A DNA stretch of 64,000 nt, taken from contig NW_022985551.1 in the NCBI RefSeq assembly GCF_010093815.1, forward strand, positions 6,832 through 70,831. Reading direction: 5' to 3'. Each line of letters starts with the position of its first letter. Positions within the stretch are counted from its first letter, which is position 1. Source of the stretch: Pseudovirgaria hyperparasitica (Eukaryota; Ascomycota; Dothideomycetes; Acrospermales; Acrospermaceae). The position numbers and the translations under genes are program-made. This document shows, piece by piece, positions 33,201 to 44,732 of this stretch. The notes under the pieces were generated by a model. The model was not told the origin of the DNA and searched no databases. It saw only the letters and a program-made list of their open reading frames with translations.

Positions 33201-33538
33201 GAAGTTCTGCGAATCGAGTTTTTGGACACACTTCTTTCAGCCTGTTCCAGCCATGGATCAGGCGCAGCCTGTACCTGATGGTCTATGTAAATCTCTGTTG
33301 CTGGATCAAATCTGTTCTTGCGCGCCAGCGTTTTTGGTCTCCTCGGTCTTGCGTTGCGGATGCTGGCCTTGAGTTCGGTGGTGTAGTCAAGATTCGCGGT
33401 TGTGTCCTCAGTATGATAGTACTGGTCTGTTGAATTGAGATATGCCGGGGGGTTATTGGTATTTATCGGGCCTGGATAGATGCCCCCGAAGCTGGAATTG
33501 CCTGGGCAGGGCGTGCCAGCTGCTGAGTATCGGCGCAT
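30215..33538 (-). CDS. ASPM/Asp-like protein with calponin-homology and IQ motifs
   Basis: Intronless gene of about 1107 aa, starting at the methionine of MRRYSAAGTPCPG; the frame stays open up to 33784, so a longer N terminus is possible. Residues 1-550 are basic and low-complexity. A calponin-homology region begins near 720 (DGVLLARLVELVLYDP) and runs through HYNVQIALSALKGM and KTLGLLWTIVGRWGLKGLVD. IQ-type calmodulin-binding motifs lie near 996 (ASVIQRVYRKRISREEARRR), 1036 (AIVLQRAWRDWQTRR) and 1063 (FQSVARGWQVR). CH followed by IQ repeats is the ASPM/Asp spindle-pole architecture, here with few IQs. A role at spindle poles is inferred from animal homologues. Confidence 0.85.
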   Translation of the reverse strand: MRRYSAAGTPCPGNSSFGGIYPGPINTNNPPAYLNSTDQYYHTEDTTANLDYTTELKASIRNARPRRPKTLARKNRFDPATEIYIDHQVQAAPDPWLEQAERSVSKNSIRRTSTLLARPAQRLSIAPQASIQGEDTCTIRLTDATERPNRRRISAILEERQTCIEGSRSESAEARKASATQAAVRRAEPQRLCGPSARSTGSNQLVKDPRRRTIYVPSEYTTIMTLHPGAPSHHPKTRRAKSPDLGLELVTLSEEETTHLVPAIKQVKASRKSLAVPPKKGVLLPSRRTSQSVSFAPNLPGSETGKENIPPGKTSKSFINMAGQAKIERATTSEAPRKPRVSFLRPRLSTVNDNVAPSGRKRVRIEQAGSEESPAKMIKSRDFSMAATERFVSGRSSATAPTDHASPFRTKRSPPSALRRRPGITTSVAKDSPPLQRFPVLRDDLPRPELYEDNWLDNQEVALSQLINNSFRQHDQTKKRVDPAELRQAILGLYHDPTISQLHKRLQASLSYGALNIPDDVLSSSLRLKDDIGLRQRFLELWVESYNLQVLKAAVEVVVGREVIVPTRNSTGTTLSEQGVRRRLKKALEDFINAFVIRNEDAIKQKSGIGSIASIARAHEPQADSFGSQRWSWRRTVLRSLMIILLLDKAKNANVVTDCLFQTMSAHKTSASVLQQLARMLLPSLGDITRPLGHVQYQVSHTQHLLQEYRYRIRNIATDLRDGVLLARLVELVLYDPVHLLESRDDTITISLPTGDVLQSDVHNEKSSWLLSQHLKLPAASHAQKHYNVQIALSALKGMGGTAFSALDAVTADDIVDGHREKTLGLLWTIVGRWGLKGLVDWKEVEKETDRFRRRSNGNHLNADDDISDDQLPDHGGHSRYEFLLREWTSSIARLHHLHLRNLTTSFADGRIFEAIVDEYLPFCKTPSQPTGQPYQHQFCTHPPMTLAEKLGQVGCSRAFITLFSTPTKHYQIPSKDFILISLAFLASRLIPLSISHRAASVIQRVYRKRISREEARRRIALMRLASHCAVVVRTRERVVGAAIVLQRAWRDWQTRRLESLGKDVMLFQSVARGWQVRTRHGAGRGGTTLGHVLGKSTTRPLYRAGW

Positions 33539-35024
33539 TGAGTTAAATTCACCTCCGTTCCGTTTGGGATTGTTTGGTACTCGACACTCTCGACAAAGTC
33601 CGTGCCGTATTAATACATACTTATCGGTAGATGACAATGAAAATTCCGTGTTCCTGTTTGTTGGAAAAACGAAGGCTATGTTGAACACATGTCCCGAGGT
33701 TGTACGATTTGGGTTTATCCTTGGCGCTCGCAAAACAGCTTCGTTGGCCAGGCAACAAGAGAAAGTCATTTCCCAACTACACAACTATATACCATTATTT
33801 ACCTACAAGTTCACCATGCTCTAACTCCTGTGTTGTTTTGAATGCCAAATTAAGCTCTCTCGATCGAAACCACTGCATGTCTGGGCTAGTATAGGCTCTA
33901 TCGGCGGTCACTATGTTGCTGCTATGGTACGCTGATTATGTATACGCCGGTCTTTTGATTCGGAGAGAGTATCGTGCACTATACTTTCCTCAGGCCGTCG
34001 AATAGAAATAAGCATAGTGGCAGGTAAGGGACGTAAAATGGTTATGTAAACATTCGAGGAAACACAGGGATTTGTAGGTAGGCTCCGTCAGCCAGAACTT
34101 CAGAAGGATTCTCAAAGTCCAGCTGAGTAACAAACAACGGCTGTCTAACGTCGTTCCGACTTCGTGATTACAAGTATAATAACCTCCATGGCTTAGACGA
34201 TGCATCGCAGTGTATAAACACGCTATCGGGGTGTCAAACCACAACAGCTCCAACAGCCCAGGCAGCCAGGAACGACTGAAAAACATGTTTCATATCAGAG
34301 TCACCATCTGACTAAATGCATGGGTTATCCTCTAGTCTGCATGCTATCTGTTAATGAGTCCTTCCGGGAGACATGCGACGGTCGTTGTGTCCTCAAATAT
34401 GGGAAGTTACAAGAGCGACAGCGGAGTGCCATTGATACTAGTACTTTCTGAGTTTGGCAAGGAAGGAGATGTGAACGCAGTGATGAGAGTGTAGATGAGC
34501 TCAGGCTATTTGATGACAACGAGAATGCGACAGATACAAGATCATCTTGGCTGTGAAGCAGGTTGAGTTCTCTCTAATGTCGAGTCGATGTGCGCCTTCC
34601 ACTTATCAGACACTGGGAGTATCTTACGCCGCTTACATAATAGCATACGGCATAAGTACCTGCTTTCTGAGCAACCTGCAGGTGTAGCCGACCCTTCATG
34701 CGTATTTTATAGCATGAGGCGCGGAGTTTTGAGGTGGCTGTTTAGTTGGAATCAGACAGATGGAACGGTTAACACGTTGTTCCAGAGTTACATCAATTCA
34801 CTGCCTGAGATGCCATCGACATGCCTTATTGTCACGAACCAGAAATGTAGATGAATCACGAGGACCCGTCACATGCAATCACAATCTTGACATTACGATC
34901 TAATCTACGCCGCAATATCACAAGCAATGCGCATCAACACAGCTTTAACGACAGAGGGTATCTTTTAACACCACAACCCATTCAGTCATTACAACGAAAA
35001 AACTTACTGCCCGCCACATCCTCC
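33539..35024. other. Intergenic region, 1.5 kb
   Basis: Between the ASPM-like start and the PHO84 stop, both on the minus strand. The part near 33539-33784 could still be 5' coding sequence of the ASPM-like gene. Beyond that I see only short frames without conserved sequence. Confidence 0.4.
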
Positions 35025-36868
35025 TTATACGTTCTTCTCGCCCAAGCCGTTGTTCGGCTCGCCATCAGAACTTGTTCGCTTTGGCTCTACGCTACGAAGG
35101 TTGTCTGGGTCAAACTCTGGGGTGCCTGGCACCTCTCCAGCAAGTTGCTCGAGCGTCTTCCGCTTCGTTTCGGGAATGAGAAATGTGGTGAAGATACCGA
35201 GGAACATAAAGAGGGCGTATATCTCCATGACGTGATTGAGCCATGGCGATGCCGTGTGGGGTGGTGGTGAGCCACGAGTGCGCAGAGGGCCGATGAGGAC
35301 TTGGGCGATGATGGCACCGACCTTACCTGAGGCAGCCGAAATACCATGGGAGGTGGAACGGTAGCGAGTAGGAAAGCACTCGCCGGGAACGATGAAAGTT
35401 GTTGCGTTGGGGCCTTGCAAGGGTTAGTAAATGGCCAACAAGGGCATATGAGGAAAAAGTGCTCACCAAAATTGAAAAAGAACTGGGAGAGGACGTATAG
35501 GGCGAGGAGTGCGCCACCAGAGAGCTTGTGGTAAGCAAATCCAATGATGCAGAAGAGGATGGTCAGAATAATGAAGCCCATGAGTTGGATTGGCTTGCGG
35601 CCGACAGTGTCAACCGTAGCTACGGTAACCCAGTATCCAGGGATAGCACCAGCGCAGACGAGGATCAAGTTACCCACGGAGGCGTTGTAAAAGCGGGTAT
35701 ACGGTTGTGTGCTACTGGCATAGCCGATCTGCTGCAAGATAACAGTGTTATTGAGACCGAGGCCATAGAAGGCCACATCGAGCAGGAACCAAGAACCAGC
35801 GGTACCGATGAGGATCTTGGCGTATTTCCACTTGGAGTAGTGGTGGATGAAGTCTTTGAAGCCGGCCTTGGGCACCTCAAGGTGAGCAGCGTCGTCAGTC
35901 TTGGCCTGAATGCGGGTGATCTCGTCGGGGTTGCCATGAGCAACACCGGCGAAGTAAGCCTTAACGTCAGAGCCAGCCTGGACAACATCGCGCTGTACAT
36001 CAAAGGTGTAGCGAGGAGTCTCTGGGATGGTGAGACGGTAGTAGAGGGCAATGCAACCGGGAACAGCACCAAACCCGATAACAACCCGCCACATTTTGTC
36101 AACAGCCAAGCCACAGACGCCGTCGCAAGTAGCCACAGATGTGGCAGACAGAAGCGATTGCTTGAAGCCGACGGTGACAATGAGAGAAATGATGGCGGCG
36201 GTGAATTGGCCAATACCCTGCATGGCAAAAACGGAGCCCATCATGGCGCCTCTCCATTTCGTGGTAGCGAATTCGGAGGTGATGACTGAAGACAAAGGAT
36301 AGTCACCACCGATACCAATACCCATAAGAACACGCCAGAAAATAATAATCCCGACTACAGAGATAGCGCGAGAGGCAGAGGACAGGGCTTGGGCAACAGT
36401 TGCAAAGATGATTAGGATCAGCTCGAGGCCGTACATCTTCTTGCGACCAACGATATCAGCAAGAATACCGAATCCAACCTGACCGACGACGGTTCCGGCA
36501 GAGGTAGCAACTTTAATGGCGGTGTCCGCATTGGTAGGGATGGTACCAGGACCGCTCGTTGCGTTGTGCCAGTAAACAACACCTGATGGAGGTTAGTGAA
36601 TATCGGATCAGTGGCTGGAGTAACTGGACTCACCCAACATCTGCGTGACCAAGTTGATGGCGAAGATATCGTAAGCGTCCGTGAAGAAACCGATACCAGC
36701 TACGACAATGGCACGAACGTGATACCAGCCGAATGGGGCCTTGTCCACCTCGGCGAGAGCGAGACGACGACGCTCATTGGGGTCGGCAATGTGAGCATAG
36801 TCGTTGTGGAAGTTGTGGAAGGCTGCATTGCCTCCGGCAGTCTTGAAGACAGCGGGCGGGTTTGCCAT
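35025..36868 (-). CDS. PHO84: High-affinity inorganic phosphate transporter
   Basis: Plasma-membrane H+/phosphate symporter of the major facilitator superfamily. Exons on the minus strand are 36868-36634, 36582-35467 and 35413-35025 (579 aa). HVRAIVVAGIGFFTDAYDIF forms the first membrane segment. GQVGFGILADIVGRKKMYG is the MFS loop-2/3 motif and GIGIGGDYPLSSVITSEFA the phosphate-transporter signature. ETPRYTFDV, WFLLDVAFYGLGLN, FPTRYRSTSHGISAASGKVG and PETKRKTLEQL follow. Twelve segments are expected and the hydrophobic pattern fits. The two introns each split a Gly codon. Homologues are induced by phosphate starvation; a CACGTT site lies about 520 bases upstream. Confidence 0.96.
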
Positions 36869-39382
36869 TGCAAACAAGGGAGCTAGGTTGCTTCTATGAA
36901 GAACGACGTAGCCCAGCCTAATTGGTGTGAAGAGAAATGGATGCTGATGACGAGGATCAATATGAAGCCCAAAGAAGCAGAGTGCGAGGGTGGATGGAGA
37001 GGGTTTATATTGAGCAGTTGGGTGGTTGTGAGAAGTAGTGAAATCACTTTGATAGCTTACATGGATGGAACCTAGCGGGAAGCATGGGCCTACGCGACAT
37101 GCCATGATCCATCGTGCTCGGGCTTACACGGGATGCCCAGAACGCCACTAAGCTTGTTGAATTGGCGTCTGGCCTCTGAGCGTGGGCAATCGGCAAATGG
37201 CAGATGGCAGATGGCAAATGGCAACTGACCTGCGCGACGGCGTGGAGTTGCAACAGTAATTAGCAGCCGTAGACGGCAACATCTGGACCTGGATAGCCAT
37301 TTTCCTCGTCAGGTAGATCTCATATCAAACGATGCTACCGCGGCTCCCTCGTGGCGCTCAGTACAGCCAGTCAGTCGTCAAACCACAGGCACGTTGGGCG
37401 GTCCTTTATCATGAAATCCTATTCCTAAGCGCAAATGTCCTCCCATCCGACCCGTTGCCAGCTTCGATAACGATGACATGATCGAGAAAGCCGTGGAGAT
37501 GGTGACATGGCCCACCTTTCCAGCCAGCAGATCTTGTATATCTTGTATGATGTGCCTGGTGTCTGGTGCATGGTATCTTTAAAACATCAACAGTTGTCGA
37601 CACAGACTATAAGATATACATCTAGTCGGACAAATCAGACGAGTGTTCTATAAACGGACACTATAGTCTCATTGCTTGGAGCCCATCATAACCGTAGCCA
37701 ATTTTCAATCAATTTTCTTTTCCATCGACTCAAACGTTCGAGAAGCCTACAAGACCTAGACGAGGTGCGCACAGACTAAGAAAAAAGAAGAGTGAGTGAC
37801 GACGGTGTTGACATGCAATGCGCACCAATCACAGTCAAGAGTGCGGCAACGTGCGCGCGTTCCCGCTAGCCGTTGGATACTCCCGAGGTCGGAACGCGGA
37901 GAGACTAACCCGAAACAGACCTCTCTCCAGTCGCAATGGGCCCCCCCTCCCGAAACCCCCAACACGACTATTATGTACTATGAGTGATGAGTTCGGGAGT
38001 ATTATGTACTACGACCACTCAAACGACTAATAATATCATCTTAGATGCTCCAGCAAAAACACTTACACGAGCTATCCCACGACCTGAGTCCCACGGTAAT
38101 ATTCGCCGCCAGCCAGTTACGACTAGATAGATATCCTATAACTGAATGAGACCACAAGAACGTTCCTTGGTATTACTGGTGCATTGTGCATCTCGCTATG
38201 TTGGTGGTCGGTATGGTAGGTAGTTGACGACCCTCACCACTACTATGTACACCTTGTCACAAGGCAGATCGCCAAGTAAAGGCTTAGCTCACTCCCTTGT
38301 ATACGTTGCCGGCTAGCCATCTCTTAGCAATGCTTGTATGCTTCCCGACATCGACAGACATATCGTTCATGCGTCAGCCCAGGCTTCTGACTCTGGATCC
38401 ATAATTTCACAAAGAGCAGTCCAGCTCTGACACTAATTACTTGTCAAATTCTTTCACCGACGGCCCAGTCAACAAGTGGGCACTGCTTCAGCACTCTGTT
38501 ATTGTGGACTGGAGTCAGCCACCAATACCTTATTGACTATAACGGTAAGGCTCCTTCCGCACCTGCATACCCACGTGTCTACATGCACTGGTGTCAATGC
38601 TTTCCCCGGGGTCAACGAATGATCATCAGCCGGATATGTATTTATGTATTTTGCGTACCCTACCGCTCGTATCATTTCTACTAACTTTCCTCTTACGCGG
38701 CATGTTCTACTCGGAACGTGTATCCGATCCAGCAAATCATAAAAGGTGCCTCACAACACCACCATGGCGCCAGAAAATGGTCTGAATTTTGACGATAGTC
38801 GGCTCGTTTACGAAGGAAGATCGTGTAGCTCTAGTAAGTGAAACGCCTCGATCGAATGGTGATCTTCAGCCTGTGCCAGTAAATCGTATTTATGGCATGC
38901 TCGGGTGTGACGCGACAAGCTACCTGATAAGTTACTTGGTTCGTGAACCGTCTCTGTAATTTCATGTTATTTCAAATGACAAGCTATACATGCTGTAGCA
39001 GGCAATAGCTTGTCGATAACGCGAAGATTAGCATCCTACAGATCAAGGTCAATGTACTACTCTCGAACGAAACAAGGAGAAGTTACAACACTGCGGTTGC
39101 TATAGCTTCGTCTTTGGAATCCAACATTTTATGTTGGTCCACGTCGATGCTGCTTCAAGTCTAGCTCATTTGTCCTCACTATCAAACCAATCTGCAGGCT
39201 ATCGGTACATTCCTTCCGTTGCGACGTCTCCAGTTGTCACAATCGACATACAGGCAGCACGACCATACACTACGATGCGTGTCATCGGTAGACTATAATC
39301 CCGGTGAATAGAGTTGCCAAAGTTACGAAGTCTTCCAAACCACTGAGACAATGCCCCCTCGAACAGGACCTTCAAAGTTACT
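36869..39382. other. PHO84 upstream region and gap to TGS1, 2.5 kb
   Basis: Holds the PHO84 promoter and the TGS1 3' side. A CACGTT (Pho4-type half-strength site) is at 37390-37395 and a 7-bp repeat at 37185-37226. The sequence ATTATGTACTA occurs twice between 37970 and 38012. Several 60-80 codon frames occur but none looks coding. No RNA gene is recognised. Confidence 0.4.
37185..37226. repeat. 7-bp tandem repeat (GGCARAT), about 6 copies
   Basis: Successive heptamers GGCAATC, GGCAAAT, GGCAGAT, GGCAGAT, GGCAAAT and GGCAACT lie about 320-360 bases upstream of the PHO84 start codon. Confidence 0.85.
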
Positions 39383-40304
39383 TCAGGTAGGTCCTGCTGC
39401 GTCGAAAGTGAAGTCGCCATAGTAGACAACAAGTGCCTACAGCTAACGTCAGCGAACCGTACAATCTGTACAGCAGCTTTGGCACTCACCTTGCTAGCTC
39501 CCTTCATACAGTAATGCGTGACCTGAACTTTCGTATCCTTGGTCACGTGCGTGGCCAGTTGATTGAGGTTAGATGTCCGTGGTAGGTACAGTGCAATGTC
39601 TCTGGCCACTTTCGCAAAGGGGTTGTATATATCCGACAGAGAATAAGGTTCCATGGTACTAAGATCGAAGATATCATCAGCCATGTATGATGGACCTGAC
39701 TCCGTTAGACTGTTCCATGATAGTGGCTGATGAAAGTACTCACCTCCCCAAGGCGGGCTTGCAAAGATAACAGCTTCAGGAAGGATTTTCTGAAAGCACT
39801 TCTCAATAACGTCAAAGCAGTCTCCATGTCTCCACGTAATCTTGTCATCCACTCCATACACTGCAGCGTTATTCTTAGCGCATTTCAATACATGCGGATC
39901 CAACTCTACAGCGAAAACACGATCCCATCGACCTGTCCGTGCGAAGGCCATGGCATTTCCGCCAGCGCCAGCAAATGCATCAATGATGTATTTTTTAGAC
40001 GGCGGCGCGGCTGCGGCGATGTGTTCGGCGACCTTCCTATGATCTTTAGCAAATATGGACCGTTCCGAACCTTGCGGATGGCATTACATAGCTACTGGCT
40101 CGGGTGTAACGCCAAACCATGCATCATCAGTCATCCAGACTCCCTCGTCATACTTCGAGAAGATGTCATGGCGCTGCCACCAGTACCTACCTGAAATCAG
40201 CCTTGGATTCTATGCAATTGTTTTATGAGCCACTACTTCTCGATGGATTTTGGCACCTGAGAAACGTGCTCGTAATGGAAGATACCTTCATCGTCGTTTT
40301 CCAT
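39383..40304 (-). CDS. TGS1: Trimethylguanosine synthase
   Basis: Hypermethylates the m7G cap of snRNAs and snoRNAs to m2,2,7G, using S-adenosylmethionine, in the nucleus. Exons on the minus strand are 40304-40237, 40186-40088, 40036-39744, 39695-39490 and 39436-39383 (239 aa from MENDDEGIFHYEHV; an in-frame start at 40427 would add 41 residues). Family blocks are KYWWQRHDIFSKYDEGVWMT, DDAWFGVTPEPVA, the SAM motif IIDAFAGAGGNAMAF (Asp75), FAVELDPHVLKCAKNNAAVY, GDCFDV and the catalytic SPPWGGPSY, created by joining exons 3 and 4. The end YGDFTFDAAGPT follows a 54-base final exon. It is a compact, catalytic-domain-only form like the yeast enzyme. Confidence 0.94.
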
Positions 40305-40557
40305 GTTTGCTGTACACTCAATTCCAGGGTCTGGGAATGTGATTGAGTAGCTTCCAGATTGCACCACAGACTCCAGTGAAACATTGACGAGCGAAAATAA
40401 ACACGCGAGACGCGATCTGTGGCGCATGCATCAAAGCTAGCGCCACAAAGTCGAGCCAGCCACTAGTCTCTACCCAGCTCCAACGAACGTCGAAGCCACT
40501 TCAACAACAGACCAACCTATCGTGTGATGTACATCAATTTCATCCCATCACCACAGT
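40305..40557. promoter_or_regulatory. Compact divergent TGS1-GRH1 promoter
   Basis: At most 253 bases separate the two start codons (131 if TGS1 starts at 40427), so the promoters must share sequence. No motif is certain. Confidence 0.45.
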
Positions 40558-41799
40558 ATGTTTGGCGCATTGAACAGATTTATAGGCCGGCTAGACGGAG
40601 GTCAGCCAGAAGAGGAGAAAAATGGACTACAAGGCGCGGCAGGCTTTCAGGTTCTTAAGAACACGAATGAAGAATTGCTCCTGGAGCCATGGTTCGACTT
40701 CATTATCGGCATAAACGGACGGACACTGGTCAGTCGTGCAAAGAGGAATATGTAGATCCAGTGAGTTTGACTGACTCCAAGTCCTAGGACAGCGCAGACC
40801 CCAACCTGTTCGCACAAGAAATACACAACTGCGCTGGCACGTCAATAAGCATGGGCGTATTCAGTGGCAAGGTAAGTCATACGGCCACGAGTAGGTACTC
40901 CATCCCGAACATCACTAATAGTACTTATCAGGGTCAACGTATACGTGAGATATATATTCAAATTCCCCCGTCTGGCTCCTTGGGTTTATCTCTTCAATGG
41001 ACCCCTCTCTCAGCCATCGAAGATGTCTGGCATATCCTGGACGTAGCCCCCGACTCCCCAGCCGATGTAGCTGGCCTCCTCCCATACGGCGACTATGTAA
41101 TCGGCTCCCCAGAGGGTCTCCTACGCGGGGAGTCTGGACTCGGCGAGATCGTGGAAGATGTATGTATCACGTGCTTTACAAAGAACCACAGCAACCAATC
41201 TTGACACCGAACAGTATCTCAATCGCCCGCTCCGGCTCCAAGTCTACAACCATGAATACGATGTAACACGTCCCGTCACGATCACCCCCTCTCGCGGGTG
41301 GGGAGGCACAGGGGCCCTCGGCTGCGTCCTTGGTTTTGGCGCCCTGCACCGCGTCCCTGCACCACTCGACGAGCCTCCCCAAGCACCCGGCGAAGCCCTC
41401 TTCGACGCTGCTTCAACCTCAGCACCGGCTCTTCCCCCGGTCAATCCCGACGCGGTGCCAACTTCGCGTTCTCCGAATAATGCGCCGAGCGACTTCCAGC
41501 CCGTCGCTCCTGCAGCATCAACAGATTTCCTGGTCCCTGCCAACATGCAATTCCAGAGCAAATCACCCCCGCAAACGTCCCCGGGTAGCGAGGTGGCTCC
41601 TGGAAGGGCGAAGAAATCACGCGGCAGAGCGCATCACGCGAGTCCGGGCGCAGGCTTAGATGACTTATTGGCAGAAGGAGAGGCTAAGAGTAAGGAGCAG
41701 GACTTTGCGCCGAGTGGGAAGCCGGGCAGTGTCCCGCCACCACCCGGAGGGCCGCCGAAGGGGCCGCCGAGGAGTGGGACGCCAGTGGTGAAAGAGTAA
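40558..41799 (+). CDS. GRH1: GRASP55/65 family Golgi protein GRH1
   Basis: Peripheral early-Golgi/ER-exit-site protein that tethers membranes and acts in unconventional secretion. Exons are 40558-40728, 40788-40871, 40932-41159 and 41215-41799 (355 aa). Two PDZ-like GRASP repeats cover about 20-200: GFQVLKNTNEELLLEPWFDF, FIIGINGRTLDSADPN, PPSGSLGLSLQW, HILDVAPDSPADVAGLLPYG and the closing PSRGWGGTGALGCVLGFG. A Pro/Ser-rich disordered tail follows. The N terminus MFGALNRFIGRL has no Gly2 and looks like an amphipathic helix, as in yeast Grh1, rather than a myristoylation site. Confidence 0.95.
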
Positions 41800-42190
41800 T
41801 TGTATATACAAAATGTAAAGCGAGGTAGACTAACTATGCATATCGTACAACAGTGGTCTCTTGAGCCGACGTCCCCTTTCTTCGCCTTCCGTCGCTTGAT
41901 GGTACACCAAAAAGCTCCTGTCTTCGTTTATGATTCCACAAAGGTTGTGCATTACGTAGGTACGTAATAGGCCTGGCGTAAGCTCATGGAGCTCCATTAT
42001 ACACGTTTTACAGTTCTAACGTAGGCAGGCTGTCACAGGAGCCCCTTGTTCGAATCGCTGACAATTGTGTATGATACTAAAGTCTCCGTGGGCAATCGAG
42101 GTCGCCCACTTAATCAATCGTGATATCAAGTAATCCTACAGCTACGCCAGCCCAATGCAAATGCAATGCCTTATGTGTATGCCAGGGTAT
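41800..42190. other. Convergent gap GRH1/RRP6
   Basis: Between two stop codons. It contains TTGTTCGAATC near 42045 which resembles a pol III B box, but no tRNA cloverleaf could be formed. Otherwise it appears to be 3' UTR sequence. Confidence 0.4.
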
Positions 42191-44732
42191 CTAATTCCTA
42201 AACGTCTTGCTCCGTCCCTCTTCGGGCTTCCTCGCTCGAGCCAATCCCTTTGGTGCGTCCATTGCTTTCTTGAATGGGTCGAAGCCCTTAGTGGGCTTGC
42301 TCTTCGCCCCACTTATCGTACGCGATTCCTGCTGTGACTTCAGAACGCTCGGTGAATTCTCGTAGTCGTAGGACTGAGGCTCTGGGGCGGCGTCCATATC
42401 TTCGGGCACCCCTTTATTCAACGGCTTTCCGTCGGCATTCAAGGCACGCTTGGCCATTTTTTTCTGCCTCTTCGCCTCTGCTTTTTGTTCCCTGCGGAGA
42501 TTTCGTTTCTCCATTCCTTCTTCTAGCGCTATAGCATCGTCTCCGGGTATGTCATGAAGACCTGTAGACGGGTCTTCGTCGGCTTTGCGCTTGCGTTGGC
42601 CTAATTCTCTGATCACGAATATTTCATCATCATCGTCGACGTTTGGACGATCCTCCTTCCGAATGAACTTAAGCTCTGGCTTTTGCTTGGTAGTCTCGGC
42701 TGCGCTTGTACCATCTGCGAATATCTCAGCCGTAAGAGGTGGAAGAGGGACGGCAAGAGTGAGGTCCTGTGAGGGCGCTAGTGTACTGCTCATTCTGCGC
42801 TGTGGCCATAGGCTACTAAGGAAGTTGCCCCAGAAGCTAGACTTTGTGCTGCGCATACTACCGCTATCTCTCAATGTTGGAGGAGCGCTACTGAACTCGG
42901 CAAATTGAGGTGCTGACTGGATGATGGGAACTGTGGCAGACAAAGCTGCTTGACGTTTAGCACGATGATTATTGAGGGCTTCAATCATCTCTGGTCCATT
43001 TTCGCCCTCTATTCTAGCCTTCGTAATGACAGCGAGTAGTTCATCAACTCGAGAGCGTAGGACGGCTGTCACAGGTGTCGCCAGCGATAGAAGCTCGGAA
43101 GGTTCCTTCGGCATCTCGCGCGCAATACTGAATAGCGCATGGTTAGACATGAGATAATTTAGACCTTCGTCTTCTTGGCGAGCTACGTGATCACGCCATT
43201 GATGAACAGCCTTGAACACTGCAAATTGCTCTTTAGAAAACTCCGCTGGCGTCCTCATAAGCAAGCCGAGCCATCCACCTTGACCTCTTCCATTCGGGTC
43301 GTAGACATGCTGAGAATACGTCTGGAGAGCAGTCTCTTTTGACTTCTCGAGGACCTGCTGAACCTTGTTCTTGTCTGGATGATCGAAATTCGAGCGATCT
43401 ATGAGCTCATTCCTCATGTGGTCGTAAATGTACAAAAGGAAATGGGTGTCCGAGCGAGCATAGTCGAATAACTCCTTTGGTAGCGGCCTCTATGGGTCAG
43501 TACTTACGCAACCAAGTGTCGGGGGAGTTTACTTACCGTATTCGCCAATCAGCTGTTGCATACTGCTTCTGAGCCTCAAAGCCAACAAATTTCTGTAGTA
43601 AGAAAGCTAGACTGCCACCATCATATCCTAGCGCCTTCGCAGCCCAGTGAGTGTCGAAAAGTCCTACTAAATAGAGTCCGAGATCTCTCTGCAACCAAAT
43701 GACATCCATGTATGCTCCATGTAGAACTTTGACAATCGAAGGGTCTGTAAAAACTTCATTCAAGCATTCCAAGTCCCTCCTCCACGGCTTCAAGGTATCC
43801 ACTATCCAATCTTTGTCGCGCGTAGAGATCTGCATGAGAGATAGTAACCCAGAAAATGTACGATGTTCATGGTGCTCAATATCAATGGCTATCTCTTTTG
43901 CACCCTTCAGCTCTTCTAGCATGGACGCGAGGCCTTCCGTAGTGTCGACCCATGTGGCAGTGGTTTCTTCGTAAGGCAAGTAAGGAACAGGCTCAGCTTT
44001 GGTGTAGACTGATTCCGGGAACGTATATTGATCTATCTCGGTGCGGTAGGGATGCTGGTACCTGGAGTATGATTAGCTATGGTCTTGTATGTAATAGTTG
44101 GACAATCACGTACTGTTCTATACCCCATTGAGATTCTGCTATGCTCAGACTTTGCTGTAGAAGTTGCTTTGCATGCGGCTTCTTTGTTAGCAAAGGTTTC
44201 CAGGGGCCTGATGGATTATTCTGAGGCAAGTGTTTGAAGGCGAGCTGCGGTTTCGCTAGTTCTTGCAAGCGGAACAGCTTCGCTCCACGCCGTTTAGATG
44301 CCGCACTGTCTGCAACCTGCTGTTGATCAGTTTCGCTTCATATAGACGCCATCTCTTGCGCACACGTACATTGTTTGGGCCCGTGTCGTCCACTCTCTTC
44401 ACCACGCCAGTATACTCGTCTAAGCTCGTATCCGCCCTCTCCAGCAAACTGTCGATAACATCAACCACGCTTTTCCATTTGTGCTCGAGGTCTTCTTTGC
44501 CATCGGGAAATGTAGGACCTACAGCCTCACCCGAGATCGCGCTCCCAAGTAGACGTTGCGCAATTTCAAGAAGCCGTGCATTCTGGGTGTCGAGTCTTTC
44601 GGACAGGCTCCGGTCGAGCGATCGGTGGAATGCAAGGTCCTCGGAGTTCAGACGATTCGCCGCGCGCGTGGTGGATACAAGGGCCTGAGAGATGGAGGTC
44701 TGGAGATCGCCGAAGGATGCTGAAGAATCCAT
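42191..44732 (-). CDS. RRP6: Nuclear exosome 3'-5' exonuclease RRP6
   Basis: Distributive DEDD-Y exoribonuclease of the nuclear exosome, for rRNA, snoRNA and cryptic transcript processing. Exons on the minus strand are 44732-44370, 44316-44114, 44061-43537 and 43487-42191 (795 aa). The PMC2NT region at the N terminus binds Rrp47. The nuclease domain has motif I AIDIEHHEHRTFSG (Asp249, Glu251), motif II VKVLHGAYMDVIWLQRDLGL and motif III DYARSDTHFLLYIYD. An HRDC domain follows (about 490-570: FAVFKAVHQWRDHVARQEDE, NYLMSNHALFSIA). A basic tail with KKMAKRALN and ARKPEEGRSK ends it. Exon 1 joins at GTACGT/CAGCAG; without this splice the frame closes before the conserved KPQLAFKHL. Confidence 0.94.

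Noticed and set aside
35528-36289. 253-codon plus-strand frame inside PHO84
   Set aside because: Mirror frame of a GC-rich conserved transporter gene; the minus strand carries the full family sequence.
42020-42060. Possible tRNA or pol III gene (TTGTTCGAATC resembles a B box, with TGGCGTAAGC about 70 bases before it)
   Set aside because: No acceptor, D or anticodon stems could be paired around it, so it does not make a tRNA.
44077-44268. Frameshift in RRP6 between KLINS and LFRLQELAKPQLAF
   Set aside because: A GTACGT donor at 44369 and CAGCAG acceptor ending at 44317 explain it as an ordinary 53-base intron.
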